A DNA stretch of 44,794 bases. Origin: DATEJJ01 sp039649115 (GTDB taxonomy: Bacteria; Actinomycetota; Actinomycetes; Mycobacteriales; Micromonosporaceae). This document shows, piece by piece, positions 8,135 through 14,450 of this stretch. The first letter of the stretch is position 1. Each line of letters starts with the position of its first letter. The notes under the pieces were generated by a model. It saw only the letters and a program-made list of their open reading frames with translations, did not search any database and was not told the origin of the DNA. The stretch spans positions 1-44,794 of the forward strand of contig JBBWZQ010000024.1 in the NCBI GenBank assembly GCA_039649115.1, written 5' to 3'. Position numbers and translations under genes: made by a program.

Positions 8135-8166
8135 CAGGTACGGCCCGGCGTGCCGGGCCGTACCTG
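8135..8166. terminator. Strong bidirectional terminator hairpin
   Basis: Perfect 14-bp arms CAGGTACGGCCCGG and CCGGGCCGTACCTG flank a 4-nt loop. It sits between the convergent PRC-barrel-like gene (stop 8085) and the Tat protein gene (stop 8178), so it can serve both strands. Confidence 0.8.
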
Positions 8167-8177
8167 CGGCGGACAGG

Positions 8178-9830
8178 TCAGAGGAACTCGACCAGGGGGA
8201 AGGAACGGTGCCGGCGCGGCGGTACCAGGAAGTTCTGCCGGCGGGTGGCGGTGAGGAAGCGCTCCAGGCCGTTGTCGTCGGGGTTGGATCCGAAGCGCTG
8301 CTGGAGATCCAGCGACGCCTGGTTGCGGCGCATGTCCTCGAAGAAGGCCGAGGACGGTAGGAACACCGAGAACTGGAGCTTCGGGTGTGACTTGTTGAGG
8401 AACCTGGCCGGGATGCCGGACTGGTTCATGTCGAATGAGTCAAAGCCCGGCCCGTCCAGCCGCTGGTGCAGTGGCGCGCCCTGCGCGTCGCGGGAGGAGC
8501 GCTGCAACGCGGACAGGTGACCCACCCGCCGCTCGTGCAGGCCGGTGGCGGGGTCCACGTCGGTGCCGATGCCCTGCGCGGTCTGTGCGGCGTACCCGGT
8601 GCCGCGGAACTGGTTGGGCAGCACCGCCGGCCCCGTCAGGTCGCTGTTCGCATCCGGCTGCGCCACGGGTGGCGCGTGGAACATGTACTGCACCTTCTCG
8701 GAGAAGCCCGCGTCGTCACCGAAGACCGGCTGCCCGCTGGCGTCCAGTGCCTCGTCGACGTTGTAGAACTGGTGCAGGTCCTGGATGACATGGGAAAGGT
8801 GCTGGATCGCGCCGAAGTCCAGGTACCGCCCGGCGTTGCCGTCGGTCAGGCCGGAGCCGGCAAACGTGACGCGCGTTGCCGCGGCGCTGCCCGCGGTCTG
8901 TTGATCGACAAAGCTCATCCACATTGTCGATTTCGGATTGACCACGCTCGCGAAGGTGAAGCCCTGCTGGTTGGCGACCTGCCGGGGCAGCCCCGCCTGT
9001 GCGAACATGGACCGGAACGACGTGAACGTCATCGTGGTCGAGGCGAACCTCGGCGAGGCGATGGCCTGGCCGGCCAGCCGGTTGCTGCCGGCCAGCCAGT
9101 TCGCCACATCGACGGTGTTGCCTATGATGTCGCTGCGGATGGTGAACAGCATCACGTTGGACTCCAGCTGCACCCGTACGTTGAAGCGCTGCTTGGTGAT
9201 GCCGGGGTTGTTGGGGTGTACGTCGGTGGGGCCGGGCACCGCGGGCGCCTGCACGAACCGGCCGCTGCCGTCGAGCAGCCGGGGTATCGCCGCGGTGGAC
9301 AGGCTCTGTGGGAACGCGTTCCAGTACGGACCGCCGTAGGCGACGTGGGTGAACACGCCACTGGGCGACCATGGATATACCGACTCGATCGTGCGCAGCG
9401 CGTTCTCCAGCCGTGTCTGATCGGCGACGACCGGGAGAAAGTCGAGCCGCGCGGTGGCGAACAACGTGTGTACCGGCCCGAACCGGACCTGTACACCATC
9501 GATGGTCTGGGCGGGTGGGATGAACGCGTCGATGTCGAACTGGACGTCGGCCGGGGCGGCCGCGGCCGCATCCGCCGCCAGTGCCATGCGCTGCGGTACG
9601 AACGACAACCGGTCGAGCAACGGTACGGTGCCGAGACCACCCGCCACTGCACCGGCGGTGGTCAGGAGCCGCCTGCGCGACAGTGGACTGCGGGACGCCG
9701 GCCGGCGTGACGAGCGCGCGGCACGTGCGGGCGGCTGCTCGGCTGATTCGCCGATCAGCGCGTCGATACTGGGGACGGGTCTGGGCGCCGGGGTGGGCGC
9801 CGGTGCGGGGGATAGGGCTTCGTGTGCCAC
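8178..9830 (-). CDS. Tat-exported protein, DUF7405-like (possibly DyP/deferrochelatase-related)
   Basis: The start is GTG 9830 (VAHEALSPAPAP), chosen because GGAGG lies 5 nt upstream; the frame is open to 9938, but that extension looks non-coding. The product is 550 aa. An alanine/proline-rich leader is followed by a twin-arginine signal (S-R-R-R-L-L-T-T-A-G-A-V-A-G) at about residues 50-70, so a folded protein is exported, possibly with cofactor. The body contains M-W-M-S-F-V-D-Q-Q, F-G-A-I-Q-H-L-S-H-V-I-Q-D-L and a C-terminal N-G-L-E-R-F-L-T-A-T-R-R-Q-N-F-L-V-P-P-R-R-H-R-S-F-P-L. From memory this resembles actinobacterial DUF7405 proteins, sometimes annotated deferrochelatase-like. I see no certain haem ligand, so the function is tentative while the reading frame and export are well supported. 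Confidence 0.75.
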   Translation of the reverse strand: MAHEALSPAPAPTPAPRPVPSIDALIGESAEQPPARAARSSRRPASRSPLSRRRLLTTAGAVAGGLGTVPLLDRLSFVPQRMALAADAAAAAPADVQFDIDAFIPPAQTIDGVQVRFGPVHTLFATARLDFLPVVADQTRLENALRTIESVYPWSPSGVFTHVAYGGPYWNAFPQSLSTAAIPRLLDGSGRFVQAPAVPGPTDVHPNNPGITKQRFNVRVQLESNVMLFTIRSDIIGNTVDVANWLAGSNRLAGQAIASPRFASTTMTFTSFRSMFAQAGLPRQVANQQGFTFASVVNPKSTMWMSFVDQQTAGSAAATRVTFAGSGLTDGNAGRYLDFGAIQHLSHVIQDLHQFYNVDEALDASGQPVFGDDAGFSEKVQYMFHAPPVAQPDANSDLTGPAVLPNQFRGTGYAAQTAQGIGTDVDPATGLHERRVGHLSALQRSSRDAQGAPLHQRLDGPGFDSFDMNQSGIPARFLNKSHPKLQFSVFLPSSAFFEDMRRNQASLDLQQRFGSNPDDNGLERFLTATRRQNFLVPPRRHRSFPLVEFL

Positions 9831-10068
9831 GGGGGCCTCCGGGAAAGTGGGTCGGGTCGCCGGGCAGTCTTGTGGGTGCCCGGTCCACAAATGCAGCAGA
9901 TAGCTGCATGTCCGGCAGGGTACGACTCGACGGACCAAATGGCTATGGCCAGGTTCCCCCGGTGGATGGTTAATCCTCCATAAATAGCGAATTAGGTCTT
10001 CGGGCTTGCGCGCCGCGACCGGAGCCGTTCCGCGGGTACCGGCGGGCGATCACTCCCGTGACCGGGCA

Positions 10069-11292
10069 CTAGCTGACACTGTCCACAGTGCACCGGCATG
10101 CTTGACGACCTCGGGGCGCGGGTCGTGCCGGCAGCGACAGCAGGGTGGCGCCCAGCGCGCCGCCGAGCAGTGGGAAGCCGGCGACGGCGAGCAACTGAGC
10201 CGGATCGGGGAGGTTCGCGAGCGTACCGGCGAGTGCCGCGCCACCGGCGGCGGCGGTGATCTTCGCCCCGGCGCCGAGGGTGAACACCTGGCCGCGCAGG
10301 CCGGCAGGGGCGTGCCGGTCCCGCACGGTCAGCAGCGCGCCGATCGCCGGGCCGCCGAGCAACCCGGAGACGGCGAAGAGTATCGCGGTCACGGGCAGTG
10401 CGGAGCAGCCTGCGGCGGCCGCGAGCGGAAGCGCGCTCGCGATGAGTCCACCCAGGACGACGGTGGTGGCCCGGGCCGGGGACGCCGGGCGCCAACTCCA
10501 GGCGAGCGAACCGAGCAGACCGCCGGCGGCCAGCGATGTCATGAGCCAGCCGGCGGCGGCGGTGTGGTGGCGGTGGTGCGCCAGCACGGCCGCGACGACA
10601 GGGAGCGCGCCGGCGCCGAGTTGACTCAGGCTGGTCGCCGCCGTGACGGCGAACAAGGTCCGGTCGGCCAGCATGACCCGCATCCCGGCCAGTGGGCTGG
10701 GCCGTGGCGCCCGCGTGGCGGAGCTCCTGGTTGGCGCGTCGCGGGTGGACAGCACGGCGATCGCCGCCGCGCCGGTCAGCGCGCTGCCGGCCAGGGCGTA
10801 CGTGGCCACGGCCGGTCCGGCCAGTCCGCTCGTCACCGCCGCCGCCGCCGGGCCGAGGATGCCGGATCCGTTGTAGGTCAACGAGTCCAGCCCGAAGGCC
10901 CGCGGCAGAGCGGCGGGGCTCACCAGGGCGGGCAGTTGGCTGCTCAGGCCACCGGTCAGGGCGGGTCCACCGCAGCCGCCGACGAGCAGGACGGCGACCA
11001 CGGCCGGCGTCGGCAGGTGCCCGGTGCCGGCCGCCGCCGCGGCCAGTGCGGTGCCGAAGACGGCCGTCCCGGCACAGATCACCAGGCGCGGCCGGCGTGC
11101 CCGGTCGGTCAGCAGTCCGACCACGGGCGCGGCCACCACGTGCGGCACCAGCAGCGCCGCCACCAGCCAACCGCCGACCGCCGCGCTGCCCGAGCGCTGC
11201 AGAGCCAGCAGGGCGAGCGCCACCCGCGCACCTTCATCAGCGAGGCGCACAAGTACCGCCGCCAGCGCGTACTGCGCGATCCGAACGTTCAT
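10069..11292 (-). CDS. Major facilitator superfamily transporter
   Basis: This 407-aa integral membrane protein has about twelve hydrophobic helices, as expected for the MFS. The first loop after helix two reads P-V-V-G-L-L-T-D-R-A-R-R-P-R, the family's conserved G-x-x-x-D-R-x-G-R-R-type motif. A central cytoplasmic loop (R-D-A-P-T-R-S-S-A-T-R-A-P-R-P) separates the two six-helix halves. This fits an efflux-type permease; the substrate is unknown. It diverges from the CGNR regulator across a 74-bp gap containing two inverted repeats, so that regulator very probably controls it. There is no sign that it belongs to the peptide cluster 1.7 kb to the right. Confidence 0.85.
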   Translation of the reverse strand: MNVRIAQYALAAVLVRLADEGARVALALLALQRSGSAAVGGWLVAALLVPHVVAAPVVGLLTDRARRPRLVICAGTAVFGTALAAAAAGTGHLPTPAVVAVLLVGGCGGPALTGGLSSQLPALVSPAALPRAFGLDSLTYNGSGILGPAAAAVTSGLAGPAVATYALAGSALTGAAAIAVLSTRDAPTRSSATRAPRPSPLAGMRVMLADRTLFAVTAATSLSQLGAGALPVVAAVLAHHRHHTAAAGWLMTSLAAGGLLGSLAWSWRPASPARATTVVLGGLIASALPLAAAAGCSALPVTAILFAVSGLLGGPAIGALLTVRDRHAPAGLRGQVFTLGAGAKITAAAGGAALAGTLANLPDPAQLLAVAGFPLLGGALGATLLSLPARPAPRGRQACRCTVDSVS

Positions 11293-11301
11293 CGCATGCT
11301 C

Positions 11302-11326
11302 GCGTCACCTGTCCAACCGGTGACGC
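11302..11326. promoter_or_regulatory. Inverted repeat, putative operator 1 (MFS side)
   Basis: Arms GCGTCACC and GGTGACGC (8 bp) flank a 9-nt spacer, 10 bp upstream of the MFS start codon and overlapping its likely ribosome-binding site. It has the same GTCACC-N9-GGTGAC core as the second site at 11346-11366. Confidence 0.65.
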
Positions 11327-11345
11327 CAGCATTGCAATCAATCGC

Positions 11346-11366
11346 GTCACCTGTCAAGGTGGTGAC
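11346..11366. promoter_or_regulatory. Inverted repeat, putative operator 2 (CGNR side)
   Basis: Arms GTCACC and GGTGAC flank a 9-nt spacer and end directly against the CGNR start codon. The centre is 42 bp from that of operator 1, about four helical turns, so bound dimers would lie on the same face of the DNA. The AAGGTGG ribosome-binding site lies inside this repeat, giving a direct route to autorepression. Confidence 0.65.
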
Positions 11367-11924
11367 ATGCGGCGGTTCGAGTTTGTCGCGGACCGGCCCG
11401 TGCTGAACTTCGTCGCCACGGTCGCCGAACGCGGCAGCACCGACGACGAGAAACTCCGCACCGGAGCCGACCTCGCGGCCTGGGTGCGACAGTCCGGCAT
11501 CGTCGACGGTCCGCTGACCGTCACCCCGGATCAACTCGATCACGCCAAGGCCGTGCGGGAGGCGCTGTTCGGGTTGATCAGTGCCCTGATCGACGGTTCG
11601 GTGCCGGCACCGCGGGAGCGTTCACTGGTCAATGCCGCGGCACGGCTACCCGGTCCGACACTCGCGCTCACCGCAGCCGGTACCGTGCAGCGCCGTGGCG
11701 ACCTCGCGGCGGTGCTCGCCGCGCTGGCCCGCGACTGCCTCGCCCTGCACGACAGCCCCGACGCGCGGGCGCTGCGCTGGTGCGCCGACGCCAGGTGTAC
11801 CCGGCCGTTCGTCGACCGGTCCCGGGGCCGGCGCCGCCGATGGTGCGGGATGAAGGGCTGCGGTGACCGCGCCAAGGCGGCGAGCTACCGCCAACGCAGG
11901 CGGACCGCCGACCATCCACAATAG
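11367..11924 (+). CDS. CGNR zinc-finger domain transcriptional regulator
   Basis: The protein is 185 aa from ATG 11367, with AAGGTGG just upstream. The N-terminal region (about residues 1-135) has the ABATE-type helical layout that opens R-P-V-L-N-F-V-A-T-V and probably senses a ligand. The C-terminal CGNR zinc finger carries W-C-A-D-A-R-C-T-R-P-F-V-D-R-S and then W-C-G-M-K-G-C-G-D-R-A-K-A-A-S-Y-R-Q-R-R-R. Four cysteines for zinc are present, but the signature C-G-N-R reads C-G-D-R here. Proteins of this type are probable DNA-binding regulators. The gene diverges from an MFS transporter and the shared gap has two matched inverted repeats, the arrangement expected for a regulator of its neighbour and of itself. 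Confidence 0.88.
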   Translation: MRRFEFVADRPVLNFVATVAERGSTDDEKLRTGADLAAWVRQSGIVDGPLTVTPDQLDHAKAVREALFGLISALIDGSVPAPRERSLVNAAARLPGPTLALTAAGTVQRRGDLAAVLAALARDCLALHDSPDARALRWCADARCTRPFVDRSRGRRRRWCGMKGCGDRAKAASYRQRRRTADHPQ

Positions 11925-11937
11925 ACGGAGGTCATCG

Positions 11938-12339
11938 TCAACGGTCGCCTTCGAGCACGCGCTTGAGCCTGGCGAGATCCGCCGCCACGGCGTCCGCGTC
12001 GCGCGCGAACTCCTCGTCGCTCAGGCCGGGCAGTCGGCGTACCGTGAACAGAACCTCACAGCCGTCCCCGTCTGCTATCACCCGCATCGGGTTGTGGAAG
12101 GTCTCTCCGGAGGGCAACGTGACGTAGTGATCGAGGACGCCGTATTCGTTGCGCTGGACGAAGGCGAAGCCGACCCGTCCCATCGAGGTCTCGACGAACC
12201 ACTGCTCGCCTACCTTCTCCACCGCGCTGCCCAGGCCGGGGGCCCACTGCGGCAGGTTGGCCGGGTCCGAGGCGTAGTCGTAGACCTCATCCGCGCGCCG
12301 GTCGATCCACTGGCTGAGGTGCCTGGACGTCGAAGTCAT
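11938..12339 (-). CDS. SRPBCC-family (START-like) protein
   Basis: This 133-aa protein starts at ATG 12339, which overlaps the stop codon of the upstream gene (ATGA). It has the polyketide-cyclase/SRPBCC pattern: an opening strand and helix reading W-I-D-R-R-A-D-E-V-Y-D-Y-A-S-D-P-A-N-L-P-Q-W-A-P-G-L, central strands (V-G-F-A-F-V-Q-R-N-E-Y-G-V-L-D-H-Y-V-T-L), and a long C-terminal helix (D-A-V-A-A-D-L-A-R-L-K-R-V-L-E). Such proteins bind hydrophobic ligands; here no ligand can be named. The gene forms an operon with the 98-aa hypothetical protein. A role in the adjacent peptide cluster is unlikely because it is transcribed away from it. Confidence 0.83.
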   Translation of the reverse strand: MTSTSRHLSQWIDRRADEVYDYASDPANLPQWAPGLGSAVEKVGEQWFVETSMGRVGFAFVQRNEYGVLDHYVTLPSGETFHNPMRVIADGDGCEVLFTVRRLPGLSDEEFARDADAVAADLARLKRVLEGDR

Positions 12340-12632
12340 GGAGCCACAATGCCACCTGGAGACCCGTCGGCTCCGGCCGGCTTGGCCATCGCGGCGGTGA
12401 CGGCCTCGCGGAACGCCTTGGCGGCCCGCACCACCGTGCGGTGGTTGGCCACGTCCTGCGGCCCCATCGGCACGATACGACCCTTGAGGTTGTAGCAGCC
12501 GGCCACCTCCACCCGGTCCAGCACCTGCAGCATGTCGTCCAGGGGCATCTGGTGCATCGTGTGCGCACCGCGGACGAGGGTGTTGAACAGGGCGTGGTAA
12601 TCGTCGTACACCCGCAGGTCGGTGCGGTTCAT
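12336..12632 (-). CDS. Hypothetical protein, first gene of a two-gene operon
   Basis: The protein is 98 aa, from ATG 12632 preceded by GGAG. I do not recognise the family. It looks soluble and helical: a start with M-N-R-T-D-L-R-V-Y-D-D-Y-H-A-L-F-N-T-L-V-R-G-A-H, a central V-A-G-C-Y-N-L-K-G-R-I-V-P-M-G-P-Q-D-V-A-N-H-R-T-V-V-R-A-A-K-A-F-R-E-A, and a glycine/proline-rich tail. There is no signal peptide or membrane segment. It overlaps the SRPBCC gene by 4 nt, so the two are cotranscribed and probably translationally coupled. Confidence 0.7.
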   Translation of the reverse strand: MNRTDLRVYDDYHALFNTLVRGAHTMHQMPLDDMLQVLDRVEVAGCYNLKGRIVPMGPQDVANHRTVVRAAKAFREAVTAAMAKPAGADGSPGGIVAP

Positions 12633-12963
12633 GGGTCACTCCGTTCGGGGTTGACGTGCTTGGTCGCGCCTGTCCAGGATGGGCCAGGTTACCGCCGGGG
12701 CGGGGTCTTCGTCGTCACGGGCCGAGGTGGACCAGGTCGGTCAGCCGGCGCGCCACCGTAAGTTGCAGGCGCCGGCGCTGTTGCCCCCCGCGGGCAGGGA
12801 TTAAACCCCGTCAGCCCCGGACGTTTGTCATCAATCGGGGGTGCGTTCCTCACCGGGAAGGGATGACACAACTCACTTGGGCTGCTGCACTCGGCACTCG
12901 ATGCTGTCAATCAGTCGATCAGCTAGCTGATATAGCTGAATGGTCAGTGCGAAGGGGTGAGCT
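12633..12963. promoter_or_regulatory. Leader/promoter region of the NRPS cluster
   Basis: These 331 non-coding bases lie between the minus-strand hypothetical gene and the first plus-strand cluster gene. The right third (about 12880-12950) is clearly more AT-rich than the surroundings and holds repeated TCAG/CTGA half-sites, including one perfect palindrome. The last bases (AAGGGGTGA) are the ribosome-binding site for GTG 12964. No confident -35/-10 pair could be picked by eye. Confidence 0.55.
12918..12931. promoter_or_regulatory. 14-bp perfect palindrome upstream of the cluster
   Basis: The sequence ATCAGCTAGCTGAT is its own reverse complement and lies 32 nt before the first cluster gene. 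Further GCTGA/TCAG half-sites flank it on both sides (12911-12914, 12934-12939, 12944-12947). It is a plausible operator for a cluster regulator that is not in this window. Confidence 0.5.
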
Positions 12964-14367
12964 GTGCTCGAACTGGACGAGCGCGAGGTGCTGCCGGATG
13001 CGGCGAGCAGGCTGGCGGCACTCAAGGCAAGGCTGCCGGCGCTCGCCCGCAGGCACCGGGTACCGGGTGTCCAGGTCGCGCTCCACCACGGCGGGAAGAC
13101 CGAGGCGATCGACCTCGGCGAGCCGCGGTACCGGTCGGGCGAGCGGGTCAGCCGGGAGACCGCATTTCCGGTCGGTTCGATCACCAAGACATTCACCGCG
13201 ACCCTCGCGCTGATGCTGGTCGCGGACGGCGACCTCGAATTGGACGAGCCGCTGGGCGACCACCTTCCGGAACTCGACGAGGTGGGCGCCGAACTGACGC
13301 TGCGCCAGGTGCTCAGCCACACCGGCGGGCTGGCGTCCGGGCCGGACTCCGAGGACATCGGCACCGCGACACTGAGCAGGTACGTACGCGACCACGTGCG
13401 TCGGCACAACTTCGTGCTACCGGCCGGCGCTGCCTTCTCGTACTCCAACATGGGTTTCATCCTGACCGGCCTGCTCATCGAGGCCGTCACGGGCATGGGC
13501 TGGCATGAGGCCGTGTCCGCCATCCTCTGCGCGCCGCTGGGCATCGAGCCGGCCTTCATCTGCGGCCAGGACGCCCCGCCGGCCGCCCGGCCGGTCGCCA
13601 GCGGGCACTCGGTGAACACCGCCGTCGCCCGGACGCGGCCGGTGCACCAGTCCATGTCCGGCGCCGAGGCGCCCGCCGGTGCGCTGGCGTTGAGCGCTAC
13701 CGACCTGATCGCGCTCAGCCGCATGCACCTGGACGGCGGAGTGCCGGCGCTGCTGCCAGCGGAATGGACGGCGCAGATGCGCGCCCCCGTCCCGGCCGCC
13801 GAGCCGTTCGGGCTCGCCGACGGATGGGGTCTGGGGCTCGCGGTCTACCGGCGCGCCGGCGGGGACGGCGGCGCGCCGGCGGTGGGGCACGACGGCAACG
13901 CCGACGGCACCGCGTGCTACCTGCGGATCGACCCGTCAAGTGGCTGGGCGGTCGCACTGACGACCAACGCCAACACCGGCCTTGCCCTTTGGCACGACCT
14001 GCTCGCCGAGCTGGCCCGCGCGGGCGTCCCCATCGAGCCGGCGCGCGCCTGGTCGGTGGACACCCAGCGGGTCGCCCCGCCGGCCGGCTGCGCCGGCAGC
14101 TATGTCAACGGGGGACTGGAATACCTCGTGTCGGCCAAGAAGGACGGGCTCCACCTCGTCGTGGACGATGCCGCGCCGAGCCGGCTGACCTGCCATCCGG
14201 ACCTGACGTTCTCGCTGCGCGACCCGGGCTCGGGGGAGCAGGTCTTCGGTGGCCGCTTCCTGCGGGACGAGGCCTCCGGCCGGGTGACCGCACTGCAGAT
14301 GGGTGGCCGGCTGGCGCGCCGGCGCCGGTACGCCGCCCAGCCCGATCGCCGGGAGCTGACCGCGTAA
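12964..14367 (+). CDS. Stand-alone serine hydrolase, beta-lactamase/PBP fold; candidate peptide-releasing cyclase
   Basis: This 467-aa protein starts at GTG 12964, with AAGGGG upstream. It belongs to the class C beta-lactamase/S12 serine peptidase superfamily. S72-x-x-K75 is in V-G-S-I-T-K-T-F, Y160-S-N162 is in F-S-Y-S-N-M-G-F, and H309-D-G311 replaces the usual K-T-G box. The catalytic domain spans about residues 20-345. A C-terminal beta-rich, lipocalin-like domain follows at about 365-460 (C-A-G-S-Y-V-N-G-G-L-E-Y). There is no signal peptide and no membrane helix, so it acts in the cytoplasm, unlike a resistance beta-lactamase or the prodrug peptidase ClbP. It is the first gene of the NRPS operon. 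That context and architecture match the PBP-type thioesterases (SurE family), which release and cyclise nonribosomal peptides in trans. The role is inferred; an S12 peptidase or esterase is the alternative. Confidence 0.85.
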   Translation: MLELDEREVLPDAASRLAALKARLPALARRHRVPGVQVALHHGGKTEAIDLGEPRYRSGERVSRETAFPVGSITKTFTATLALMLVADGDLELDEPLGDHLPELDEVGAELTLRQVLSHTGGLASGPDSEDIGTATLSRYVRDHVRRHNFVLPAGAAFSYSNMGFILTGLLIEAVTGMGWHEAVSAILCAPLGIEPAFICGQDAPPAARPVASGHSVNTAVARTRPVHQSMSGAEAPAGALALSATDLIALSRMHLDGGVPALLPAEWTAQMRAPVPAAEPFGLADGWGLGLAVYRRAGGDGGAPAVGHDGNADGTACYLRIDPSSGWAVALTTNANTGLALWHDLLAELARAGVPIEPARAWSVDTQRVAPPAGCAGSYVNGGLEYLVSAKKDGLHLVVDDAAPSRLTCHPDLTFSLRDPGSGEQVFGGRFLRDEASGRVTALQMGGRLARRRRYAAQPDRRELTA

Positions 14368-14383
14368 TCCCCTGTCCCACCAA

Positions 14384-14418
14384 CCCGGCCGCGTCCGTAG
14401 CTGTCTCCCGCGGCCGGG
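14384..14418 (+). promoter_or_regulatory. Intercistronic hairpin before NRPS-1
   Basis: Perfect 10-bp arms CCCGGCCGCG and CGCGGCCGGG flank a 15-nt loop. It begins 16 nt after the hydrolase stop codon and ends 32 nt before the NRPS-1 ATG. No T-tract follows. It could attenuate read-through or protect the upstream message. The right arm also covers part of a G-rich stretch that could act as ribosome-binding site for an alternative GTG start at 14427. Confidence 0.45.
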
Positions 14419-14450
14419 GTGACCTTGTGCTGAAAGGTTTGGCGACCCCG

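Noticed and set aside
10069..11292. MFS pump as the peptide exporter
   Set aside because: It is separated from the cluster by two unrelated genes on the opposite strand and appears controlled by the adjacent CGNR regulator.
12964..14367. Reading the first cluster gene as a beta-lactam resistance enzyme
   Set aside because: It has no signal peptide, an HDG in place of the KTG box, and a C-terminal lipocalin-like domain; the context favours a biosynthetic role.
12964..14367. ClbP-like periplasmic prodrug peptidase
   Set aside because: ClbP-type enzymes are membrane-anchored with C-terminal helices, and none are present here; module 1 also lacks a lipid-loading C domain needed for an N-acyl prodrug.
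13764..14450. Upstream extension of the NRPS-1 frame into the hydrolase gene
   Set aside because: It overlaps a clear serine hydrolase gene in another frame and has no NRPS-like sequence; ATG 14451 is a better start.
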